The translations under genes and the position numbers were made by a program. A DNA stretch of 7,690 nt from Flavobacteriales bacterium (lineage in GTDB: Bacteria > Bacteroidota > Bacteroidia > UBA10329): positions 1 to 7,690 of the forward strand of contig DMRV01000463.1 in the NCBI GenBank assembly GCA_003456455.1. Direction: 5' to 3'. Below the pieces are notes generated by a model. That model had not been told where the DNA came from, made no database searches, and worked only from the letters and a program-made list of their open reading frames with translations. Of this stretch, positions 1 through 6,069 are shown piece after piece; within the stretch, counting starts at the first letter, position 1, and every line of letters starts with the position of its first letter.

Positions 1-440
1 GAAGTATCCTCGGGTAAAACCTCAACTTGTTTTTGAATGATAATCGGACCGTTGTCAATCAAATCATCTATTTCATGTATTGTCGCTCCGGTAGGCAGCC
101 CGTTGGAAATGCTGAACACACCTGGGTACCAGCCACGGTTATATGGATTGAAACCAGGGTGAATGTTTACACATCTCACATTTCGTACTACTTCGCTCGG
201 AAAAAGTTGACGGCAATGGTAAGATATTATAAGATCGAACGATTGTGCTATTGAGTTTGAGTTTTCTACAATGTTCAGTTCGGAAACATCTGGCGAAACT
301 TTTTTTAGCTCGTTTTGACTTCCGGGAGAACAGTGAATGCTGAGTTGTGCGAAATTTTCACAGCCATTATCATTGAAGAGTTTTTTGAAGTGATCGATTT
401 GAAAACCGATATCTGATATGAGCAGTATTCTAAGTTTCAT
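1..440 (-). CDS. vioF: VioF-like dTDP-4-amino-4,6-dideoxyglucose N-formyltransferase (partial, 3' end outside window)
   Basis: This is the first 146 codons of a gene that starts with ATG at 440 and runs off the left edge. The family transfers a formyl group from N10-formyltetrahydrofolate to the 4-amino group of dTDP-Qui4N in the cytoplasm, giving dTDP-Qui4NFo. The N-terminus MKLRILLISD is a Rossmann-like strand. The formyltransferase core is clear: NIHPGFNPYNRGWYPG at residues 92-107 carries the Asn and His of the catalytic site, GATIHEID follows at 118-125, and IDNGPII at 128-134 supplies the catalytic Asp. The run ISYHCRQLFP at 72-81 is also typical of VioF. It lies 17 bases after the aminotransferase that would make its substrate, so the two are probably co-transcribed. 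No Shine-Dalgarno is visible. A 3-amino-sugar formyltransferase of the WlaRD/QdtF type is the main alternative; the NPYNRGWYP motif and the neighbour favour VioF. The C-terminal part cannot be judged. Confidence 0.87.
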   Translation of the reverse strand, partial: MKLRILLISDIGFQIDHFKKLFNDNGCENFAQLSIHCSPGSQNELKKVSPDVSELNIVENSNSIAQSFDLIISYHCRQLFPSEVVRNVRCVNIHPGFNPYNRGWYPGVFSISNGLPTGATIHEIDDLIDNGPIIIQKQVEVLPEDT

Positions 441-457
441 TACGACTTTAAAGAGTC

Positions 458-1555
458 TTAATCGTTCTGAAGTGTTTTCAGAATGATGGAACAGACGTTA
501 TCGATTTGTGCTGCGGTTATTTCCGTGGACAGCGGTAAACATAGTACTCTTCTGGAAATACTCTCTGCTATCGGACAGGGCTCCGGAGATACGAGATAAG
601 GCAACTTGTTGAGTGTAGGGTAGAAGTAGCGTCTTGGGGAAATTTTTTTTGCGTTTAAAGCATCTCTTACCGCCAACAGTTTAGTCTCAGACTCAAATAC
701 AAGGGGATAATAAGAGTAATTGTGTTGGCTTACAGTGGTAGAATATATTCGTTGAATCTGATTTTCTTCAAATAGTAGTTGGTCATACTGACAGACAGCT
801 TGTCTTCTCCAAGCAATAATTTTCTCTATCTGAGGTAGAACGCAAAGTCCCATTGCCGCATGGAGTTCAGATACTTTAGCATTTATTCCTAAGCCCCAGA
901 AGTTTTCTTCACCATTGTGCCCAAAGTTCCTCAGGTATGATAACCGATGGGCCAATTCAGGATTGTTACAAACAACAGCTCCTCCTTCCCCAGAATGAAA
1001 AACTTTGGTAGCGTGAAAACTTAGCGTTGATATGTCTCCATAGTTAAGAATAGATTTGCCCTCTATTTCAACTCCAAAAGCGTGCGCTGCATCGTAAATC
1101 ACCTTCAGTCCGTGCTTGTCTGCTATGGCTTGTATCTTCTCTACATTACACGGGTTTCCATAAACATGAGTGGCTAATATAGCAGATGTATCCTCCGTAA
1201 TTGCAGCCTCTATTAAATTGGAATCAATGCATAAATCGTTTTTGTCGATGTCAACAAAAACGGGCTTGCAACCTTCCCAAACAATGGTTGAAACAGTAGC
1301 TACGTATGAAAACGGAGTTGTAATAATCTCTCCTTGAAGTTCTAAAGCTTTGATAGCCATTTGAATGGCTATTGTTCCGTTACTCACCAGCTTAAGATGT
1401 TTTACGTCCAGGTGTTTCTGCAGTTTAGATTCAAGATCTAAGCATTTTGGTCCATGATTAGTGATTCGTTCAGATTTCCAAATCTCCTCAACCAACGAAA
1501 CATATTCGTTTATATCGGGCAAAAAGGTTTTGGTCACAAAAAGTTCGTCTTCCAT
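458..1555 (-). CDS. vioA: VioA-like dTDP-4-amino-4,6-dideoxyglucose transaminase (DegT/DnrJ/EryC1/StrS family)
   Basis: A complete 365-residue PLP-dependent sugar-nucleotide aminotransferase of normal length for the family, starting with ATG at 1555. It would transfer an amino group, usually from glutamate, to C4 of dTDP-4-keto-6-deoxyglucose to form dTDP-Qui4N. Seen in the sequence: the phosphate-binding SNGT at 58-61; TTPFSYVATVSTIVWEG at 79-95; VDID at 101-104; HVYGNPC at 130-136; YDAAHAFG at 154-161, with Asp155 expected to contact the PLP pyridine nitrogen; and SFHATKVFHSGEGG at 179-192, with Lys184 as the expected Schiff-base lysine. The family assignment is firm. The 4-amino specificity is inferred from resemblance to VioA and from the formyltransferase 17 bases downstream. 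The rmlA and rmlB genes that would make the keto-sugar substrate are not in the window. A 94-base gap separates it from the DUF616 gene upstream, with no clear promoter or Shine-Dalgarno. Confidence 0.88.
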   Translation of the reverse strand: MEDELFVTKTFLPDINEYVSLVEEIWKSERITNHGPKCLDLESKLQKHLDVKHLKLVSNGTIAIQMAIKALELQGEIITTPFSYVATVSTIVWEGCKPVFVDIDKNDLCIDSNLIEAAITEDTSAILATHVYGNPCNVEKIQAIADKHGLKVIYDAAHAFGVEIEGKSILNYGDISTLSFHATKVFHSGEGGAVVCNNPELAHRLSYLRNFGHNGEENFWGLGINAKVSELHAAMGLCVLPQIEKIIAWRRQAVCQYDQLLFEENQIQRIYSTTVSQHNYSYYPLVFESETKLLAVRDALNAKKISPRRYFYPTLNKLPYLVSPEPCPIAESISRRVLCLPLSTEITAAQIDNVCSIILKTLQND

Positions 1556-1649
1556 GAATTACTTAATCACGAGGTTGTGACAGTTGATTGTACAATCGAA
1601 ATTAACATCACCACAAGATAAGATTTGGTCATGAATGTTAAAAAATCTA

Positions 1650-2405
1650 TCATCGTCTTCTCCTCATGTAGTAGATTAATTTTTTACAAAGACCCCTTAC
1701 AAGTCTTGAATTCAAAATTCCCAGTGGGTTTTTGTCTGTGTAGGTTTCATGCTTGTGTCCTTTCCAAACGGTATATGGGTTTTCAATTCTAGCCCCTTCA
1801 AGAGTTCCGATTTCTTTCGAACCAGTCAACCATCTAGCGTAGGACAAAGATAGCTGATCTCTTCTGCTCCAATTTAATATTTCATTCCACCAAATTATTT
1901 GCAGTTCACTACCCATGTAATCCTTACAACGGGTTACTAGAACTGTTGTCTCATTTAGCCCAGAGTTAGTTGGTAATCCTTTGAGGAAATACCGAAACAT
2001 CTGAATTGTAATTCTGATGGCATGATCTTTATGCTGATCAATACAAGCTATTGCTTCTAGGTACGTACAATTGCGAGGATGATGAAAAGTGGATAATTGG
2101 TTGCTGCGACCATATTCAATAAGTTGGTCAAGTTTGGAGCAGTCAATTTCAATGCTTGAATCGTGCCAAATGGCTACGTCATAATTTTCAATTCCTTTGA
2201 ACCCAGTAACCTTAATCTTGCGAGCATTTTTGGTGATGTCTGAATATTCAATCGGTTGAATAATCACTTCGTAATCATCACTCTTCAAATTAGGGTTATC
2301 CGTAATGCAAACAAAGCGAACCTCATGCTTCGAAACCGCATCTCGATTTAAGGTTGGTGCGTTGTCTTTTCCACCGAATATAGCTGTGTAAACAATTACC
2401 CTCAT
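1650..2405 (-). CDS. TOD1/MUCI70-like (DUF616) glycosyltransferase-like protein
   Basis: A 251-residue protein resembling the DUF616 family (Pfam TOD1/MUCI70 glycosyltransferase-like domain), found in plants and in bacterial polysaccharide loci. Visible landmarks are VYTAIFGGKD (5-14), FVCITDN (31-37), ITKNARKIKV (57-66), YDVAIWHDSSIEI (75-87, with an acidic residue where glycosyltransferases often bind the metal or nucleotide sugar), HHPRNCTYLEA (108-118), LNETTVLVTRC (150-160) and WWNEILNWSRRDQLSLSYA (172-190). It is basic at the end (four arginines) and has no signal peptide or membrane segment, so it is probably cytosolic or peripheral at the inner membrane. The reading frame is open 16 codons further upstream, but only from a TTG that overlaps the preceding gene. 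ATG at 2405 places the conserved VYTAIFG at the usual distance from the N-terminus and matches the broken paralogue at 3622. It begins 26 bases after the FkbM-like gene. Transferring a sugar to the exported glycan is an inference; donor and acceptor are unknown. Confidence 0.78.
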   Translation of the reverse strand: MRVIVYTAIFGGKDNAPTLNRDAVSKHEVRFVCITDNPNLKSDDYEVIIQPIEYSDITKNARKIKVTGFKGIENYDVAIWHDSSIEIDCSKLDQLIEYGRSNQLSTFHHPRNCTYLEAIACIDQHKDHAIRITIQMFRYFLKGLPTNSGLNETTVLVTRCKDYMGSELQIIWWNEILNWSRRDQLSLSYARWLTGSKEIGTLEGARIENPYTVWKGHKHETYTDKNPLGILNSRLVRGLCKKLIYYMRRRR

Positions 2406-2431
2406 TGGATTAAACGATTTTGAGCCTTGCT

Positions 2432-3292
2432 CTAAGAGAGTGCTATAATCCAACTATTCTTAATATGACGACTCTCATCCAACAATTTACATTGCGTGTC
2501 TACATCTAGTTTCCTGAATTGCTCATCAGCAACTCTTTCGCATCGCGGTTGCAAGGTCAACTGGTCAATATTTTTAACGCTATGAGATTTGGATAAACTG
2601 TCTGCCACGCCTTGATGAGAACCTTGCACTAAATGATCATGTGTCTCAACCACCAAATCGTGATTCTCGAAACAATTAGCCGTTTCTGATGAAAACAATA
2701 CCTTCTCGTAACCTTCACAATCACTGAAGATGAGACCTTTCCCTTTTTTTGCCAATCCGCTTACATCACTCAGATTGAATTCACCCAGGGTAATCACATT
2801 GGGTGTCTCGTTCAACTTAATCATCTGTTTCAGAAGTTGTCTTGTGCAGAAATCCTGCTCAAAACTGTACACCGGAATGTTTTTCCAAATGTTAGAGAAA
2901 GCCATCGAATACAATCCTTCTGCCGCGCCAATGTTGATAATCCAATCGTACTTCCGCGCTTCCAATGTTTTTAGCTCATCAGTAAGTTCAACTTCATATA
3001 CGCCAAATAGCTTTTGAACAATTCCGGCTTGAAGGTTAAGAAGCTCCCCAAATTTCAATCCCTGAAAATAACCAACACCTACAGTAGTCGATTCTAGGAT
3101 TGACGGGTTTGGAAGCAATGGTCGGATAGTTGTTTGGACGTATTGTTCAACGAACGCTCGTTTCTTGTTATACTCTACTACATCCTGCGGAAGGCTAAAT
3201 CGGTTTCCAATAATCTTGTTCAGAAAGTTCTTCAGTGATATATTCTGAGCTTTTTTATGGTCTTCTGACTGGGTACTGGTGAATTTTAACAT
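2432..3292 (-). CDS. FkbM-like SAM-dependent methyltransferase
   Basis: A 286-residue protein with a class I SAM-methyltransferase core in its second half. WIINIGAAEGLYS at 117-129 is the glycine-rich SAM-binding motif I. VYSFEQD at 141-147 gives the acidic residue after the second strand. GLIFSDCEGYEKVLF at 186-200 corresponds to the D-EG-E block that characterises the FkbM group, and VVETHDH follows at 214-220. The first 110 residues are helical-looking, lysine-rich and unfamiliar to me. The frame is open back to a TTG at 3349, but ATG at 3292 is the better start because the intervening stretch abuts the debris of the broken DUF616 gene. FkbM-type enzymes in polysaccharide clusters usually O-methylate sugars; that role is inferred. 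It is more divergent than the other FkbM gene in the window, and the family call is less certain for that reason. Confidence 0.65.
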   Translation of the reverse strand: MLKFTSTQSEDHKKAQNISLKNFLNKIIGNRFSLPQDVVEYNKKRAFVEQYVQTTIRPLLPNPSILESTTVGVGYFQGLKFGELLNLQAGIVQKLFGVYEVELTDELKTLEARKYDWIINIGAAEGLYSMAFSNIWKNIPVYSFEQDFCTRQLLKQMIKLNETPNVITLGEFNLSDVSGLAKKGKGLIFSDCEGYEKVLFSSETANCFENHDLVVETHDHLVQGSHQGVADSLSKSHSVKNIDQLTLQPRCERVADEQFRKLDVDTQCKLLDESRHIKNSWIIALS

Positions 3293-3364
3293 TAGTAAAG
3301 TGAAGGTATTCAATTCCTGGTCAAGACGACCGAGATAATTATATAGCAAGTACTTTGTTGATGA

Positions 3365-3622
3365 TTACACTTGAATCATGCCTAATGGCAATATCATAGT
3401 CCAATATTTCTTAGGCCCCTGTATCTTATAATACCTGGCGTTTTTGGTGACATCTGAGAATACGGGATTGGTAAATTCAACATTATAGTGAGGACTAGTA
3501 AGTTTGATGTTGTCTGTAATACAAAGGAAGTCCACCTCATATTCAACGGATTTGCAATCTCCAGAAAGCAATGGGGCTTCATCTTTATCTCCGAAAATGG
3601 CAGTATAGACAAGTACTTTCAT
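3365..3622 (-). pseudogene. Truncated, frameshifted DUF616 glycosyltransferase-like remnant
   Basis: Starting at ATG 3622, the frame reads MKVLVYTAIFGDKDEAP, then FLCITDN, SDVTKNARYYKIQG, and is roughly half identical over about 88 residues to the intact DUF616 protein encoded at 2405-1650. Near 3407-3412 the frame is lost: as written it continues YWTMILPLGMIQV and stops at 3365. Moving by one base restores ILDYDIAIRHDSSV, which aligns with the intact copy's IENYDVAIWHDSS. The simplest explanation is loss of one A from a short A-run in codons AAG-AAA. Even in the restored frame, similarity stops at about 3366, after which it reads IINKVLAI and ends at TAA (3341-3339). About two thirds of the gene is therefore missing and the sequence passes straight into the next gene's upstream region. 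The Trp in the WHDSS motif is Arg here. A sequencing error could explain the frameshift but not the truncation. Confidence 0.82.
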
Positions 3623-3728
3623 CAACTCACATTTTTTGGCAATTCACGGCATCTCTAAACGTACTCCTCAGACAACCTATTTTTTAGAGCCGAAAACGAA
3701 TTTATTGAAACAGAAATAGGTGAGCGGG

Positions 3729-4493
3729 TTAAAATTTGGAACTGAAAACGGGTAAATATATGTTTCTAAAAGCAATCGTATCAGCTTTAATGTCCTTAAT
3801 TGCGAACCCGGATTCCTTAAGTTTTTGAACAGAGCGGCTATAGTCATCTTTACCCAAATGCGCATTCTCAAAAAGAACTACGTCAAGACGAGGACTAAAG
3901 CTTATCATATCTATAATTTGGGCATCAAAGCCTTCAGTGTCAATCAGAATCACATTGAATTCCTTGTTTTCGTTAATAGATTTCAAATCATCAAATGAAA
4001 TTGTTGTCACTTCTTCTTGAGTTACATATTTTTTCCAGGAGTCAGGTTCGCTTAATTCTAGGGTCATCTCAATTTCATTAGCCACAGTTTGAGCGTATCC
4101 TGTGTCGAAAAAGCGTTTCATGGTTTCTTCGCTAAATGTGCTGAGCCCATTTGCCTTTCTAGAGTCGGAGAAACCAATTTTGTGAAGTGGCCGGCTGCCA
4201 GATTTGTTGTCCATTGCTGCATTCACGCACACATACCGTTTGGAGGCGAAGTTCTTCTTAAGAAGATTAAATGGACCCGACTGAGGTTCAACGAAGATGC
4301 CTGACCATTTTGCATGTGATTTAAATTCAGCACTTGGGTCGTTGGAAATACCATCGTTAGCGCCTATTTGAAGGAAGCGTATAACATTGCGTTGCATTTC
4401 ATATTGATACAGAATGTCATCAATGGTTGTAATGCGATCAATGGAGAGCTTCTGCAATTGTTGGTTAAAAACTTTTTTCAGCAATCGTTTCAT
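3729..4493 (-). CDS. FkbM family methyltransferase
   Basis: A 254-residue protein spanning a typical FkbM methyltransferase domain. FLQIGANDGIS at 40-50 is the SAM-binding motif I. GIFVEPQ at 65-71 carries the acidic residue that binds the ribose. NAAMDNKSG at 91-99 and VTTISFDDL at 162-170 are standard family positions. VILIDTEGFDAQII at 181-194 is the diagnostic DTEG-D block, and VVLFEN follows at 205-210. The likely role is S-adenosylmethionine-dependent O-methylation of a sugar in the polysaccharide made by this locus; the acceptor cannot be read from sequence. ATG at 4493 is chosen over an in-frame GTG seven codons earlier (4514), where the next upstream ATG is immediately followed by TGA. 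No Shine-Dalgarno is seen. It is preceded by a long gap and followed after 106 bases by the broken DUF616 remnant. Confidence 0.85.
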   Translation of the reverse strand: MKRLLKKVFNQQLQKLSIDRITTIDDILYQYEMQRNVIRFLQIGANDGISNDPSAEFKSHAKWSGIFVEPQSGPFNLLKKNFASKRYVCVNAAMDNKSGSRPLHKIGFSDSRKANGLSTFSEETMKRFFDTGYAQTVANEIEMTLELSEPDSWKKYVTQEEVTTISFDDLKSINENKEFNVILIDTEGFDAQIIDMISFSPRLDVVLFENAHLGKDDYSRSVQKLKESGFAIKDIKADTIAFRNIYLPVFSSKF

Positions 4494-4633
4494 GTCGTTC
4501 AGTTTTAGCCACACTCACATTGTGTCTCTATTTTGATAGCGAGCCAAAAGAGAGTATGGCACATTTCAATTAGCAATACGAGAGTTTTGCCCCAAATTAC
4601 TTTCCTTTATTTCCCGCGTAGAATAGCTTTTGT

Positions 4634-4647
4634 GCCCAAATTTAGGC
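4634..4647. repeat. AT-centred palindrome flanked by an 8-base direct repeat
   Basis: GCCCAAATTTAGGC is an inverted repeat with one G/T mismatch pair about an AAATTT centre. The octamer GCTTTTGT occurs at 4626-4633 and again at 4646-4653, twenty bases apart. Read on the plus strand the palindrome is followed by a T-rich run, but no plus-strand gene ends nearby. On the minus strand, where it would follow the small ORF, the downstream sequence is not a U-tract, so it is at best a weak terminator. It could be an operator or chance. Confidence 0.3.
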
Positions 4648-4663
4648 TTTTGTTTATTGTATT

Positions 4664-4804
4664 TTATTGCGCGAAACTAACCTCTTCTTTCCGACTTTGA
4701 GTATCTGTTAGGTACTGAGTTAACCAGCCATGTAACGTTTCCGAAATTCCCTCGCCAGACAGACGTTTTTGGTCTTTTCGTACAAGAGCCGCTGAATCGA
4801 ACAT
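4664..4804 (-). CDS. Possible 46-residue small protein or gene remnant directly after wzt
   Basis: An ATG at 4804 lies two bases after the TAG stop of wzt (arrangement TAG-CC-ATG) and opens 46 codons ending in TAA at 4666-4664. The product begins MFDSAALVRKDQKRLSGEG, continues through LHGWLTQYL (24-32) and ends KEEVSFAQ. It is polar and charged, with no signal peptide, membrane segment or motif I recognise. The close spacing is what one expects of a translationally coupled operon gene. The short length and the empty sequence after it fit equally well with the 5' stub of a larger gene whose remainder was deleted. It could also be a chance ORF. Confidence 0.35.
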   Translation of the reverse strand: MFDSAALVRKDQKRLSGEGISETLHGWLTQYLTDTQSRKEEVSFAQ

Positions 4805-4806
4805 GG

Positions 4807-6069
4807 CTAGATACTAATGATTTCTGCAGGAATTTTCACGCTTAATAGCCCAGGAGTTCTGCCGTACCATAAAAGATCATGGTTGTTCAAATCTTCAACA
4901 ATAGCGAAACGGAGCGTTTCACGACTAGCGTGAATGGTTTTTGATTTGTTCAAAACGAAATTAAAAGAGGTCTTGTACTGGTTGGAGTTAAGTAAGTTTG
5001 ACGGGATTCGAAATACAATTTTCTTGCTGGTGTTAGGAGCGGTCTTGAAAGTTTCGGTAGAAGCTTGAAATAAATTTATTCCGTCAGCGGTTAGTACAAA
5101 TAGGTTGAGGTGAAACATATCGTGGCTCTCTGAGAATTTGAGAGTCACCTCAACTAAAACTTCTTGGGTAGTTTTTATTATAGGTTTGTTCAGAATATGA
5201 ACCTCAGTAAGATGAATTCCAGAGTGGGAATCTGTTTCTGGTTTTCCTGAATAATGTAGCAAATCCCAATTTTCTTCAGAGACACCCAAATACTTCTCAA
5301 TCGCCTCATCTGTATTGCCATTAAAAGCAATGTTTCCGTCTTGCATTAAAATTGTGCGGCTACACATGGCAGAAACTGCCTTCATGTTATGACTAACGAA
5401 GAGTACTGTTCTTCCTTGCCCAGCAGATACATCTTCCATTTTACCAATTGCCTTCTTTTGAAATTCGGCATCTCCAACAGACAAAACTTCATCCACAATG
5501 AGAATTTCGGGCTCTAGGTGGGCGGCAACCGCAAAGGCTAGACGTACGTACATTCCGGAAGAGTACCGTTTTACGGGTGTGTCAATGTACCTCTCAACAC
5601 CTGCGAAATCGATTATTTCATCCAGTTTGCTGGTAATCTCAGCACGTTTCATTCCCATAATGGAACCGTTGAGATAGATGTTTTCTTTTCCTGTAAGCTC
5701 GGGGTGAAACCCGGTTCCAACTTCAAGCAGGCTAGCAATTCTTCCTTTGGCTTTTATTGTGCCTGTGGTTGGTGCGGTTACCCTAGATAGTAGTTTTAAA
5801 AGTGTGCTCTTTCCTGCTCCGTTTTTGCCAATTATTCCGAGAACCTCTCCTTGTTTTACGTCAAAGTTCACATCCTTTAGTGCCCAAACGTAATCACTAT
5901 TCCCTTTGGTGTCTCGTGTATTGGTGTCACCAATTTTTAGGTACGGATCCTCTTTTCCCCTAACTCGATACCACCAGCCAAGTAAGTCTTCGCGAAGCGT
6001 ACCCGAACCTACCATCCCTAGACGGTATTGCTTCGAAAGGTTTTCTACTGAAATTATTGTGTCGCTCAT
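4807..6069 (-). CDS. wzt: Wzt-type polysaccharide ABC transporter ATP-binding protein
   Basis: A 420-residue ATPase that would power export of lipid-linked polysaccharide across the inner membrane with the permease encoded just upstream. The nucleotide-binding domain is complete: Walker A GKNGAGKST (81-89), the ABC signature YSSGM (169-173), Walker B ILIVDE (189-194), then LSVGDAEFQKK (196-206), a hallmark of the Wzt/TagH group, and the H-loop FVSHN with His227. The segment at about 20-60, between the first strand and VWALKDVNF, is the insertion typical of this group. Residues from about 265 to 420 form a C-terminal extension rich in beta-strand-like sequence, matching in length and position the Wzt C-terminal carbohydrate-binding domain that reads the modified chain end in some O-antigen systems. 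Whether it binds this glycan is an inference. Its ATG shares one base with the permease stop (TAATG), implying coupled translation. Confidence 0.93.
   Translation of the reverse strand: MSDTIISVENLSKQYRLGMVGSGTLREDLLGWWYRVRGKEDPYLKIGDTNTRDTKGNSDYVWALKDVNFDVKQGEVLGIIGKNGAGKSTLLKLLSRVTAPTTGTIKAKGRIASLLEVGTGFHPELTGKENIYLNGSIMGMKRAEITSKLDEIIDFAGVERYIDTPVKRYSSGMYVRLAFAVAAHLEPEILIVDEVLSVGDAEFQKKAIGKMEDVSAGQGRTVLFVSHNMKAVSAMCSRTILMQDGNIAFNGNTDEAIEKYLGVSEENWDLLHYSGKPETDSHSGIHLTEVHILNKPIIKTTQEVLVEVTLKFSESHDMFHLNLFVLTADGINLFQASTETFKTAPNTSKKIVFRIPSNLLNSNQYKTSFNFVLNKSKTIHASRETLRFAIVEDLNNHDLLWYGRTPGLLSVKIPAEIISI

Larger units (their letters stand above)
4494..4806. other. 313-base gap between FkbM gene and wzt
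   Basis: No recognised gene lies here. The half next to wzt holds a possible 46-codon minus-strand ORF (4804-4664), listed separately. The rest, up to the FkbM start, is AT-rich and includes a short palindrome (4634-4647). A TAAATTTG match to the Bacteroidota -7 element occurs on the minus strand at 4644-4637, inside that palindrome, but no TTTG -33 partner is present at the expected distance, so I do not call a promoter. No RNA gene or mobile-element end was recognised. Such a long gap is unusual inside this otherwise compact gene string. Confidence 0.6.

Noticed and set aside
27..254. 75-codon plus-strand open frame
   Set aside because: It is antisense to the well-supported formyltransferase gene and its translation resembles no protein.
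2406..2453. 16-codon N-terminal extension of the DUF616 gene
   Set aside because: It begins with TTG, overlaps the 3' end of the preceding gene, and precedes the conserved MRVIVYTAIFG start that the paralogue shares.
3394..3612. 72-codon minus-strand frame over the DUF616 remnant
   Set aside because: It is an alternate frame; the DUF616 motifs lie in the frame starting at 3622 and, after the frameshift, in the third frame.
3677..3871. 64-codon minus-strand frame in the 3' part of the FkbM gene
   Set aside because: Most of it overlaps the FkbM gene in another frame and it carries no motif; it is a shadow.
4626..4655. Rho-independent terminator around the palindrome
   Set aside because: The U-rich side is on the plus strand, where no gene ends nearby; on the minus strand there is no U-tract, and the stem is short and AT-centred.
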